DNA of 64,000 nucleotides from NCBI GenBank assembly GCA_950295325.1, contig OX485809.1, positions 20,412,144 through 20,476,143 on the forward strand. The letters are read 5' to 3'. Of the stretch, positions 47,001-51,388 are shown piece by piece (position 1 is the stretch's first letter; each line of letters opens with the position of its first letter). A model generated the notes under the pieces. It had not been told where the DNA came from. It saw nothing but the letters and a program-made list of their open reading frames with translations, and did not search any database. This DNA is from Polytrichum commune. Taxonomy: Eukaryota; Streptophyta; Polytrichopsida; Polytrichales; Polytrichaceae. The translations under genes were made by a program, and so were the position numbers.

Positions 47001-49941
47001 AAGGTGAATTTACCCTCTAATGTTTTAATGAGCTACTCGGTTATAGGTTCCTTTTAAGTTCTTAGCAAATCCCCAAAAAGGTTGAGGACGTACCTTCGCC
47101 GCGCTCCTTCCTCAAAAATGAATTTGCGTAATTGACAATGCAATTCATTCCAAGGAATAGTTGAAATACAATGAATTCAAATGTAACCCAAAGAGAGAAT
47201 ACTTACCGAGTTTCGGGTGCTCCTTCCCTTCTCTCAAGTTTGTGTCTCCAATTTTTCCTAGTTGCCTCCAAGTCTCCTAGTCGCCTCCAAGTCTTGTAAC
47301 TACCTTCCGCTTCGCTCCCGGCGGACGCACCAATTATGTGAGGCCAAACCCCCCACCCTTAAGCGTCCGTAGTCCGAGTAGTGGGTTTGGGCTCACATTC
47401 CTCCGCGGTATTGGATTTGGACTTGGATGAGTCCATAGTGCAAGGTTCACCCTTCAAGTGGTCTTGGATTTAACTGGAATTTCACTTTTAACAACTCAAT
47501 GTACGATTTCAATACGTATGTGGAGAATGCACAAGTTAACTATGTTATTTTAACCTCCTTATGCTCGGGTGCTATTTTGTCTTTGTTTGCTTCTAACGTC
47601 CATCCGGCTGCTTTAGCTACACAAGCCCTTAAGGATATCCCTCTCCTAAATGGAGTCCGTGCCGTTGACTCTATACTACCACTTGAACTATCACTTGTGT
47701 ATTCCGTATCGCTACTATAAGAGGTCTCACTTGGTGTCTCCATACCGTACATAAGCCTTTAAGTATTAAGAAATACTTATGTGACTTATGTCAATCTCTC
47801 CCTCGCACCTTTGGTCTTTGCTTCCTTTGTCTTGCCATCGCGAGAGTGCTCCACATTCTCCATTAAGTTGTGCACGTGGTTTATTTTTAAAGAGAGGATG
47901 CAAGTGTTAAAAAAAACACTATTCTCTATAGTCAATCTCAAATACATTTACTTGTGAAAGCCACACATAACACTAACTAGCATAATGCAACTAACTACTT
48001 GTCTATGAGCTAATTAGGTAGGCTATCTACTAAGCTCCTTCATGAACCCATCTCTTTACTTTCTAATTACATAAACCCAGCTCCTTCATAAACCCAGCTT
48101 CTTAGCTTCTAACTAAACAAACCCAGGTCCTTCATAAACCCAGCTCTTTACTTTCTAACTAAACAAACCCCTTTCTAATCACACAATTCTTCTCTAATCC
48201 TAAATCCTAAAATCCTAGAGAGGAGAGGGGGAGAGAGAACTTCCTAACTTCACTAAGACTAACTAATTCACACAAGTATATTTTTGCACTCATCACAACA
48301 TCAAGTGCTCAACTCTTAAACATGGAACTTGCAACCACGTGTATTCAAAACATGAACTTAAAGTACCACAAATTGGAATCATGAATTAACTTTAAAATCC
48401 TTCACGTCAACACTAATTCTACCAAGAGGTCAAGCCCTCTTCAAGGCTAACAAGCCTTGGCTCTCAAACTAAAAACTAAGCACACACATGTGCTCCAATA
48501 TGGCTTCCCACACCCACACTTATAACTCGTGGGGTGCCTTGGAGCACAAAGGAAAGAGAGGATGAGTGAGGGAAGAATGAGGGATTATATAGTAAGCTTG
48601 AGGGGGTGAGCACCCTCAAGGCTCACGATAAGCCCTTGAGATTTCCTCCTACTTAGTAGGCGCCAATCCTATCTTCTAAGCCTTCCTCCCTCAAATGATC
48701 AACAAGGATCCTAATTCGAACATTTAACTAGCCTTGGCTTTCTACCTACCACACTTTACCAAACTTGGGATGCTTCAACCCAAACTTAGCCTCCTTCGCT
48801 TTCCGCCGCCATAACTTTCTCCCCTTACTTTCCCAAATCGTCGCTCACCACTTAATTCAAACCACGATGCTTAACTCGTGATTTGATTGGTGCTTTGAGA
48901 ATTTGCTTATCCTCCACCTTGCATTCTTCCTTGGGCCTTCCCCATTAAGTGGCCATGATGAGGTGGTCCACTTGTGCGCTCCATGTGATCCTCCATTCAT
49001 CCCAATTCGAATGCACTTGCCTCTTGAGTCACTTTGGTTGTCTCCATCCATTTGTACTAGCCTACTCACTAACTACTCAATCCAAGTTCTCCTTACCTAT
49101 CCTCATTCACTCAAATCCTTCCGAAGGTAAAAACACAATAACAACTCACATCCTAGCCTCTTACAACATGGTACTTCTAAGACTAACATTTCACTCTTTT
49201 TATATTTTTGTGAAGTAACATGCTACTTCAAAGTGCATCAACTAACGTTTCAAGGGTCTAAGACTAAATGTGGGCACCCTTTTGGGCTCACACTAAACTA
49301 ACAAAGTGGATCCAAAAGTGGGCATTTAACCCGCGGAGCTCACCTTGCCTCACCTTACCCTTTACTCACATAATCAAGGCATCCTCTTATTGAAATCAAC
49401 CTTGAAATAACTACACAACACATTCTAATGCCTAAATTTAAATCCACACCACACTTCACTCTTTTTATGTTTTGTGAATAGTTATAACACCTCAAAGTCA
49501 AACTAAAATTGGTTTTGAAGAGTTAATCACCACATGTGGGCACCATTTTGGGCTCACAAAATTCTTTCAAAATTGTCAAGTTTAGGGTCCGAGGAACCAA
49601 CCTTCTGGTTCCATCAAGCTCGTCTCTTCAACCTCTTCCTCGCCACTCTCCTCCTGCGATGATGGATTGGATGCGGGATTGGACTCTGTCCCCACATCCT
49701 TTGATGCTTCTCGACACTGTGATCCTGGGCTCTTGGATTTTGAGGGACCCAGAGATTCGTCTATCGTCGATAATGTTCCGTTCTCCTCAGTGTCGTCAAA
49801 ATCTAAAACTTTGTTAATTCCACTAGTGTCATATGTTTCAGGCGCCACCTTCTTCCTCCCCATCCTGCTCGACTTCAATTTCTTAGTGCTACTGAAATAT
49901 AACTTCCCTCTCTTCTTTCTCCTCTTGATAGGGGCCTGCAT
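20077..49941 (-). CDS. ParB-like domain fused to N4/N6-type DNA methyltransferase-like domain, nine exons, level-2 cargo gene
   Basis: Proposed exons on the minus strand are 49941-49602, 25652-25097, 25023-24825, 24737-24324, 24206-23406, 23376-23304, 21384-20658, 20569-20371 and 20278-20077, giving about 1,170 residues. Exon 1 encodes a basic stretch (KRRKKRGK, a likely nuclear signal) and an acidic, Ser-rich tail. Exon 2 has a ParB/sulfiredoxin-fold-like region with MVWDENHRLQAW near residue 250, recalling the DGNHR/GERR motif of ParB proteins. The middle is unrecognised, then a Pro/Ser-rich linker with RKAAE-type basic patches. The C-terminal exons show the methyltransferase motif order. 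Exon 1 to exon 2 joins in phase (G+AT). The junction of exons 5 and 6 is off by one base with the best GT donor, so a weak donor or a small indel is involved. Introns 1 and 6 hold the palindromic arrays; intron 1 was later invaded by levels 3 and 4. Function is inferred from motifs only. Confidence 0.72.
20371..21384 (-). CDS. Methyltransferase-like exons 7 and 8 of the ParB-like cargo gene
   Basis: Exon 7 (21384-20658) and exon 8 (20569-20371) encode a region matching C-terminal-SAM-motif N4/N6 DNA methyltransferases. A DLVIAEYPNG segment sits where the catalytic (D/N/S)PP(Y/F) motif normally stands. A predicted strand-helix stretch ending GYLHDDGALLLFYPD follows, then FWRGPKEKAVSLLQLLI, like the HPTQKPxxLLxxLI element. 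SPPGGIICDLTAGTG continues across the intron into ASVLAAQ and RAIVALEGDKELYEEIL, like the D-x-F-x-G-x-G SAM-binding loop and the following acidic residue. The DPPY position is degenerate, so catalysis is doubtful. A second splice-joined tail exon (20278-20077) ends in a Ser- and acid-rich terminus. Confidence 0.75.
21424..23183. repeat. Palindromic satellite array 1 (intron 6 of the ParB-like gene)
   Basis: About eight head-to-tail units of 232-235 bp, with a final 139-bp step, fill the intron between exons 6 and 7. Each unit carries the palindrome GTGCCGTTAACGGCAC or a near copy, at 21628, 21862, 22096, 22331, 22564, 22797, 23029 and 23168, plus a half copy at 21424. It lies within a longer GC-rich stem (cccccgag...ctcggggg) preceded by an A-rich tract. 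Units share phrases such as 'gatatttatgagtatattatg'. Confidence 0.93.
23304..25023 (-). CDS. Middle exons 3-6 of the ParB-like/methyltransferase gene
   Basis: Exons 25023-24825, 24737-24324, 24206-23406 and 23376-23304 link the ParB-like and methyltransferase-like parts. Splice sites are mostly canonical: gtaatt after 24825, gtgagc after 24324, gtaaat after 23304. I do not recognise a domain in the roughly 330-residue Trp-rich part (WTEHNAKEWVRKV, WNRATWWAQ-like segments). The following 170 residues are a Pro/Ser/Lys-rich, probably disordered linker. The acceptor of exon 5 at 24206 is the least certain. Confidence 0.6.
25097..25652 (-). CDS. ParB-like exon (exon 2) of the level-2 cargo gene
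   Basis: The exon begins after TTTGTTCAG with DEIRLTDGQLKFKLHDL and ends at a GTAAGA donor. Its second half holds GFFYVALEDHHGH, DVTPNVVAKW and then MVWDENHRLQAW. The Asp-x-Asn-His-Arg core followed by an Ala or Leu-Gln-Ala helix resembles the ParB/sulfiredoxin-fold motif of ParB N-terminal domains and of phage or plasmid ParB-methyltransferase proteins. In bacterial ParB this fold binds CTP or DNA; here the activity is unknown. Confidence 0.7.
25945..27124. repeat. Palindromic satellite array 2 (intron 1 of the ParB-like gene)
   Basis: Six palindrome-bearing units spaced 231-235 bp lie at 25945, 26180, 26413, 26646, 26877 and 27109, in the same orientation as array 1. The 16-bp palindrome is perfect in four of them and has one or two changes at 26646 and 27109. 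The same A-rich tract and GC-rich stem surround each one. Confidence 0.93.
28140..28572. repeat. 43-bp tandem repeat inside the solo LTR
   Basis: About ten head-to-tail copies of a 42-44-bp unit are present, each containing the phrase 'ccagccgaa' followed by 'ttccagcagtcagctgcttag' variants. The array is internal to the level-3 LTR. No coding function is apparent. Confidence 0.9.
29005..30960 (-). repeat. LTR 1 of the level-4 tandem gypsy element (outer, 3')
   Basis: The LTR is 1,956 bp, TGTGAG...CTCACA. It includes short internal repeats of the type 'cttcataaacccagct' at about 29700-29850 (same offset in the other two LTRs). Small open frames inside it (about 70 codons) are not supported as genes. 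Confidence 0.93.
31022..31921 (-). CDS. Integrase of level-4 gypsy copy 1
   Basis: This 299-residue frame holds the integrase core, which joins element DNA to the host chromosome. The catalytic triad is Asp20 (GIDYVG), Asp81 (VSDRGTHF) and Glu117 (GQTERVN), with 35 residues between the last two, the standard DD35E spacing. A C-terminal GPY-like segment (WLGPYLVYEV) follows; there is no chromodomain. The zinc-binding His residues lie at the end of the preceding pol frame and the CDAC pair in this frame upstream of 31921, so a one-base shift at an A7 run (32023-32029) separates the two. The frame ends 60 bp before the LTR. Confidence 0.9.
   Translation of the reverse strand: MEMPLHVSLPLIPFEKWGIDYVGEVHPQSSKGMKYIVVATEYLTKWAEAKAVKTDTAEHAATFMYENIISRFGVPKILVSDRGTHFLNDLIREMTEKFKIDHRKTTPYHPQTNGQTERVNGILVSILRKTVIDSKRDWDTKLTAALWAYRTTYKVTTRATPFSLVYGLEATLPIEYEVESLRVAVSTRLTESQSLRNRLTDLEALDEGRRMAAQHIEAIQRRRKITFDKRHKRRALTPGMMVMIQDARKLEFPAKFNAVWLGPYLVYEVFPNNSIQLETLNGELFPTRTSGSRCKEYRA
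32016..35267 (-). CDS. Protease, reverse transcriptase and RNase H of level-4 gypsy copy 1
   Basis: The frame has about 1,083 residues. The retropepsin motif VLVDGGSSLN lies near residue 184. Reverse transcriptase carries MPFGLCNAPATFQ and the metal-binding FVDD near residue 707. RNase H starts at VYCDASN near residue 852 and includes FVDHMAIKYL. It ends inside the integrase zinc-binding region (CHDSACGGHFS). The frame overlaps gag in the -1 register and stays open upstream of 35267, so expression by frameshift from gag is likely; the GTG at 35267 need not be a start. The copy looks intact apart from the shift at its end. Confidence 0.92.
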   Translation of the reverse strand: MKGKGVVEEAPALAVTTRARRGDAPLEVGIGEQGNYSSDEEINLSELDRVARRATKDVERENIILQDRERTNAVHDLDNSDVGEWEGPGVPVDEFDVVGNSKVERSTGYDLWADLSTLKADITFGQLLEISPTARKTLKEGMPVHKRMRKVKAKIAARIQSQGGRDVKAIEIEVVIVDKVVPNVLVDGGSSLNILPEDTMKKLGLGLTGPSPLVINMANQSSTTPLGMIKDCRMTTGGEEYLVTFHVIKMHSNKDTFPILLGRPWLRMANAMVNWGGPKPSITYGPEGNRVIVSIGSLEGWMKKEMYLPLEKEIDDLNENEIGKALVGVVHPEGQRVVIDSGSGSLGPNFYNYGDNGDYAQWLREYPESEVDVMVTFHQVGLGSEFPSVSLGEGSLLEPCEVLTEEEWVSGGLTPWVDDVEEGEVSLIHVDGTQEEDVIIESSKLEEPLHFKTTSTGIVVGQDVKDYPNVPSDWYRNKEEQAHVSEADWRYVDVKLKNGKTRQMKMGSKLGEKEVREYSNLVDEFSDTFAWSYDELKGIPREMVEHRIPLIPGARPIRQKERRMNPQLQLLVKAELERLLKAGFIKPVEITDWVSPMVLVKKKNGKLRVCVDYRKLNSCTQKDHFPLPFITLLLEEVGGHSRYTFMDGYAGYNQISIALQDIHKTAFTTPWGTFVWVVMPFGLCNAPATFQRLVMYIFTDLLFKSMTVFVDDFSTQSNVDDHLHCVREALVRCRKMRLALNPDKTFLGVNKGVLLGYVVSEKGREPDPDKIAAISDLATPTNSKGISKLLGHVGWYRELIPNFSKIAVPITHLLKKDVKFEWTDACQKAFEELRDMLSTYPVLIPPNWGKPFHVYCDASNVAIGSALCQATGEKEKDQPIAYASKQLTPAERNYSTTERECLAMVFSVKKFRHYLMCNPVVFFVDHMAIKYLINKAELSGRLARWVLLLEEFDYTVEYKPGRMRLQADHLSRLSEEIGKNPVNDMLVDDSLFVVTSTPEWYAGIVEFLTTHKLPKEWTKEERRKVRVNSRQFVVVGHRLFRRGSDGILRRCVSKTEVEAILIACHDSACGGHFSGQLTGQKNT
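35267..37261 (-). CDS. Gag of level-4 gypsy copy 1
   Basis: This 664-residue protein starts at ATG 37261 and ends at TAG 35269-35267. A Pro-rich PPIPPIPP segment precedes the capsid-like part (HLPKFYGTKDEDPSRHMERY; EWYRDHAEGHF). A CCHC zinc knuckle CVQCGQPGHTRQFC sits at about residues 431-445, and a second, CSNCGGSHPSDTC, lies about 85 residues further on. Gag forms the particle and binds the element RNA. The gene lies about 0.9 kb from the 5' LTR. Confidence 0.92.
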   Translation of the reverse strand: MQGRTRSQKPSLIVGLEKSTRKRRSSKISDRLEQDNVRIESCLNVEPRTRSILDTLELGAQLEEEITPSKLSGETSSENYTLREEFPVEVDRGLLNSSPVTMAEERGMDPPPIPPIPPIPPIPPIDPLVRPRGLPIVVPQNLAAMDMPSHLPKFYGTKDEDPSRHMERYIERLASFLITDPGYWLVWFPTTLEGEAYEWYRDHAEGHFRGWEQLQREFLNEFRPEVGQSTALRALSSLKQGREEEISAYIRRFDLVCTRFVGTMLNDDTLKQFFIQGFFKSGTIRGVLERNPLTLADAKRAARDIENLDKDHERLWRREDELIPQFIPIRPRVVAVEPAKYENQIPYAIVDTGPRPLAVREPAPLLALPAPRTDPHLEEVERRLGASQLGFQEAMIKQMQSLTDQMSLMIRSQQPGPPPPVESGRHSSGLWCVQCGQPGHTRQFCRSGQNRDQRGNGNPPQQNQRGQAPPHYGNGSNRGPQPRGQGGQNLEKKEFHPFCGRWHAQGQCWSEGQEFNCSNCGGSHPSDTCRQPDKIINVPYPVANPQQQARDNMRGARPQGVPANELRPPNLYYDHSNARQTFHPPAGLQTTTGYIPIQNRQGVPPNGSNGRQAPPTDPGPSNSQDVRFMDGVLEATCDDMLPLPTRIGESKVNGLLTPMLLHMS
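38149..38166 (-). promoter_or_regulatory. Primer-binding site of level-4 copy 1, tRNA-Gly(UCC)-like
   Basis: The plus strand reads CTCCCGGCGGACGCACCA, matching with one difference the 3' end of plant tRNA-Gly(UCC) as I recall it. It lies four bases (atta) from the 5' LTR end at 38171, the expected place for minus-strand primer binding. The tRNA identity is from memory. Confidence 0.7.
38171..40126 (-). repeat. LTR 2 of the level-4 tandem gypsy element (shared middle LTR)
   Basis: It has the same length and apparent sequence as the other two. It serves as the 5' LTR of copy 1 and the 3' LTR of copy 2. Confidence 0.93.
40188..41087 (-). CDS. Integrase of level-4 gypsy copy 2
   Basis: The product is identical to the integrase at 31022-31921, 9,166 bp further along, with the same Asp20, Asp81 and Glu117 and the same upstream A7 run separating it from the pol frame. 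Confidence 0.9.
   Translation of the reverse strand: MEMPLHVSLPLIPFEKWGIDYVGEVHPQSSKGMKYIVVATEYLTKWAEAKAVKTDTAEHAATFMYENIISRFGVPKILVSDRGTHFLNDLIREMTEKFKIDHRKTTPYHPQTNGQTERVNGILVSILRKTVIDSKRDWDTKLTAALWAYRTTYKVTTRATPFSLVYGLEATLPIEYEVESLRVAVSTRLTESQSLRNRLTDLEALDEGRRMAAQHIEAIQRRRKITFDKRHKRRALTPGMMVMIQDARKLEFPAKFNAVWLGPYLVYEVFPNNSIQLETLNGELFPTRTSGSRCKEYRA
41182..44433 (-). CDS. Protease, reverse transcriptase and RNase H of level-4 gypsy copy 2
   Basis: The product is identical to that of 32016-35267, with the same motifs (VLVDGGSSLN, FVDD, VYCDASN), the same -1 overlap with gag and the same terminus within the integrase zinc-binding region. Confidence 0.92.
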   Translation of the reverse strand: MKGKGVVEEAPALAVTTRARRGDAPLEVGIGEQGNYSSDEEINLSELDRVARRATKDVERENIILQDRERTNAVHDLDNSDVGEWEGPGVPVDEFDVVGNSKVERSTGYDLWADLSTLKADITFGQLLEISPTARKTLKEGMPVHKRMRKVKAKIAARIQSQGGRDVKAIEIEVVIVDKVVPNVLVDGGSSLNILPEDTMKKLGLGLTGPSPLVINMANQSSTTPLGMIKDCRMTTGGEEYLVTFHVIKMHSNKDTFPILLGRPWLRMANAMVNWGGPKPSITYGPEGNRVIVSIGSLEGWMKKEMYLPLEKEIDDLNENEIGKALVGVVHPEGQRVVIDSGSGSLGPNFYNYGDNGDYAQWLREYPESEVDVMVTFHQVGLGSEFPSVSLGEGSLLEPCEVLTEEEWVSGGLTPWVDDVEEGEVSLIHVDGTQEEDVIIESSKLEEPLHFKTTSTGIVVGQDVKDYPNVPSDWYRNKEEQAHVSEADWRYVDVKLKNGKTRQMKMGSKLGEKEVREYSNLVDEFSDTFAWSYDELKGIPREMVEHRIPLIPGARPIRQKERRMNPQLQLLVKAELERLLKAGFIKPVEITDWVSPMVLVKKKNGKLRVCVDYRKLNSCTQKDHFPLPFITLLLEEVGGHSRYTFMDGYAGYNQISIALQDIHKTAFTTPWGTFVWVVMPFGLCNAPATFQRLVMYIFTDLLFKSMTVFVDDFSTQSNVDDHLHCVREALVRCRKMRLALNPDKTFLGVNKGVLLGYVVSEKGREPDPDKIAAISDLATPTNSKGISKLLGHVGWYRELIPNFSKIAVPITHLLKKDVKFEWTDACQKAFEELRDMLSTYPVLIPPNWGKPFHVYCDASNVAIGSALCQATGEKEKDQPIAYASKQLTPAERNYSTTERECLAMVFSVKKFRHYLMCNPVVFFVDHMAIKYLINKAELSGRLARWVLLLEEFDYTVEYKPGRMRLQADHLSRLSEEIGKNPVNDMLVDDSLFVVTSTPEWYAGIVEFLTTHKLPKEWTKEERRKVRVNSRQFVVVGHRLFRRGSDGILRRCVSKTEVEAILIACHDSACGGHFSGQLTGQKNT
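44433..46427 (-). CDS. Gag of level-4 gypsy copy 2
   Basis: This 664-residue product is identical to gag copy 1 (35267-37261), including both zinc knuckles. It starts at ATG 46427. Confidence 0.92.
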   Translation of the reverse strand: MQGRTRSQKPSLIVGLEKSTRKRRSSKISDRLEQDNVRIESCLNVEPRTRSILDTLELGAQLEEEITPSKLSGETSSENYTLREEFPVEVDRGLLNSSPVTMAEERGMDPPPIPPIPPIPPIPPIDPLVRPRGLPIVVPQNLAAMDMPSHLPKFYGTKDEDPSRHMERYIERLASFLITDPGYWLVWFPTTLEGEAYEWYRDHAEGHFRGWEQLQREFLNEFRPEVGQSTALRALSSLKQGREEEISAYIRRFDLVCTRFVGTMLNDDTLKQFFIQGFFKSGTIRGVLERNPLTLADAKRAARDIENLDKDHERLWRREDELIPQFIPIRPRVVAVEPAKYENQIPYAIVDTGPRPLAVREPAPLLALPAPRTDPHLEEVERRLGASQLGFQEAMIKQMQSLTDQMSLMIRSQQPGPPPPVESGRHSSGLWCVQCGQPGHTRQFCRSGQNRDQRGNGNPPQQNQRGQAPPHYGNGSNRGPQPRGQGGQNLEKKEFHPFCGRWHAQGQCWSEGQEFNCSNCGGSHPSDTCRQPDKIINVPYPVANPQQQARDNMRGARPQGVPANELRPPNLYYDHSNARQTFHPPAGLQTTTGYIPIQNRQGVPPNGSNGRQAPPTDPGPSNSQDVRFMDGVLEATCDDMLPLPTRIGESKVNGLLTPMLLHMS
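47315..47332 (-). promoter_or_regulatory. Primer-binding site of level-4 copy 2
   Basis: It is the same 18 bases as at 38149-38166, four bases from the outer 5' LTR that begins at 47337. Confidence 0.7.
47337..49292 (-). repeat. LTR 3 of the level-4 tandem gypsy element (outer, 5')
   Basis: It is 1,956 bp long, ends CTCACA, and is followed by the CTAAA target duplication and the remainder of the level-3 LTR. Confidence 0.93.
49602..49941 (-). CDS. Proposed first exon of the ParB-like/methyltransferase gene
   Basis: The exon starts at the first ATG after an in-frame TAG and encodes MQAPIKRRKKRGKL, then Ser/Lys-rich and Glu-rich stretches ending in MEPE. A GT donor follows at 49601-49600. The leftover G joins the AT that opens exon 2 at 25652, giving an Asp codon and an open frame. 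Levels 3 and 4 now separate the two exons by about 24 kb. The frame has no recognised domain on its own, and the link to exon 2 is inference from phase and position. Confidence 0.6.
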
Positions 49942-50599
49942 GTCACGTGTCACCCTTCCTGTGCATATCTACTCCAACACTCGCAAACCCTCCCGTCAAT
50001 CAAACACGTCTTACGCCTCTCATGAAATTCATAACTTTTGACACTAAGTGAAAGGATATGAGTTTCACGAAATCTAAGACAAGACTTTCCAGGTGTGACA
50101 TTCCTTTATTTAATGCCTAATTGGGATTTCATTATACTTCCTATTCCTGTCCTGAAACGTCATGCCTAATTATGATTTCAGGCTTTATATCGGCGCCAAC
50201 TAATAATATGTAATTGCCTGTCAAGTAGTATGTCTACCATGACTTGTACTCTCTTATTTTGTATATCGTGACAACGTTACAAATTTTAAAAATATTAATG
50301 TTACTCTCGTTTAGAGTACCTCCGTCATGTGAAGCTTGTGCATCGCAGTTCTCTTTTGGCAGCACATTCCTAATAAATAGGTAGCCCACAATGTTGAGAT
50401 TCCTCTTTCATATTTCCATTGTAATACATTCTAATCCTTCATGCTACAGTTTGTCACAATTTACATAAATACATATTGACTCTATATTGATCTAACAGGT
50501 TATCAAATATTCTAAGTGCATTGGTGTCTACCCTAAGTGTATATAATACCCGATTACTTGTACCCATTCCTTCATGTAATCTACTCATATTCTTCTCAA
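49942..50599. promoter_or_regulatory. Intergenic region between the divergent level-2 genes, with promoter-like duplicated block (copy 1)
   Basis: The ParB-like gene leaves to the left and the small open frame to the right, so this region should hold both promoters. Positions about 50218-50420 share a block with about 51126-51362: 'gtcaagtag', 'atgtctaccatgacttg', a TATA-like 'aataaatagg' and 'cccacaatgttgaga'. The second copy lies directly upstream of the transposase start. Confidence 0.55.
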
Positions 50600-51019
50600 A
50601 TGGGTACTGACGCAAGTCCCCCCAACCTTCCTCCGTTAGGTGCTCCTAGTTCCTCTGGAATTCACACCAAGTTGACCATCGATGGTTCTTCAGACGTCAA
50701 CATCATTAAGATTGCCAACCCACATGACTGCTCAGTTCCTCCGGCTGTCGTCGTTCACACTCCTCAACCACATACTCCATCTTTGCAGGCAGATGTTGCA
50801 ACGCTGAAAGAGGACAAGTCTACTTTACAAACTCATGCCTATTCTAGAGCAGAGGTTATTAAACCGGGCACTTACTCTAGATCCCTGTTTAGGAATGCCA
50901 AAGGTCAGAAACTCGATTGCGCAGCATGTACTGCAGTTCATAGTTTGGGGATTGACCATTGTCATAAACATGACGGTGACAAATATGGCAAAGGGCCCCA
51001 TAAGCATATTCGTCGTTAA
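50600..51019 (+). CDS. Small unrecognised protein with Cys/His-rich C-terminus (level 2)
   Basis: A 139-residue frame starts at ATG 50600 (MGTDASPPNLPPLG) and ends at TAA 51017-51019. The first two thirds are Pro/Ser/Thr-rich. The C-terminal part has CAAC followed 13 residues later by HCHKH and a basic HKHIRR tail, which could bind zinc or nucleic acid. I do not recognise a family. It lies between the two copies of a promoter-like block and upstream of the transposase, on the same strand. It may be an accessory protein or a former 5' exon of the transposase gene. Confidence 0.45.
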   Translation: MGTDASPPNLPPLGAPSSSGIHTKLTIDGSSDVNIIKIANPHDCSVPPAVVVHTPQPHTPSLQADVATLKEDKSTLQTHAYSRAEVIKPGTYSRSLFRNAKGQKLDCAACTAVHSLGIDHCHKHDGDKYGKGPHKHIRR

Positions 51020-51125
51020 TAACAATGTTGCATTCTAATGTTTGGAATTTCCTATTCATGAGGTACTATCATGTTTAGTATATATGCATGTTATTGGATT
51101 CTACTATTTGAAAATAAATACTATC

Positions 51126-51362
51126 TTGTCAAGTAGAATGTCTACCATGACTTGACTGATATAATTTGGTATATCTTGACAGCCTTTCTGCTCCCTTTCA
51201 GACTCCTTGGTTTAGGGTGGGTCATTTTTAGAAGTATTTATTCATGCTTTCCTTCATTGTTCATCCGTCATTTGGATCTGTCCATCATTGTTGTCTTTGG
51301 CCATTCATTTCCAATAAATAGGTTTCCCACAATGTTGAGAAACCTCTTCCATATTTCCATCA
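51126..51362 (+). promoter_or_regulatory. Promoter-like duplicated block (copy 2) upstream of the transposase
   Basis: It is similar to about 50218-50420, with the TATA-like 'caataaatagg' at about 51311-51321, some 70 bp before the transposase ATG at 51389. The middle part of the block has diverged while both ends are conserved. Confidence 0.5.
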
Positions 51363-51388
51363 CCGCGCAAGGCCTCATTCCCCTCATC

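Larger units (their letters stand above)
29005..49292 (-). mobile_element. Level 4: young Ty3/gypsy element in tandem form, LTR-internal-LTR-internal-LTR
   Basis: Three 1,956-bp LTRs (29005-30960, 38171-40126, 47337-49292) and two 7,210-bp internal regions form a strict 9,166-bp period. The encoded proteins are the same in both copies, and the sequence appears identical throughout. The whole 20,288 bp is bounded by TG...CA and a single CTAAA target duplication (29000-29004 and 49293-49297), so it entered as one integration. Each internal region encodes gag, then protease-RT-RNase H, then integrase on the minus strand. Integrase lacks a chromodomain. The tandem form fits unequal LTR-LTR recombination, or an assembly error. 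Confidence 0.93.
27602..49558. mobile_element. Level 3: solo LTR (about 1.66 kb before interruption) with AAATT target duplication
   Basis: The LTR starts TGTGAGGCCAAACCC at 27602 and ends GGGCTCACA at 49558. It is flanked by AAATT on both sides (27597-27601 and 49559-49563). Removing the level-4 insertion and one CTAAA copy leaves about 1,664 bp with no internal genes, so it is a solo LTR left by recombination between the two LTRs of a former element. Its ends resemble those of the level-4 LTR (tgtgaggccaaacc...gggctcaca), so the two families are related. It sits in intron 1 of the ParB-like gene. Confidence 0.9.
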
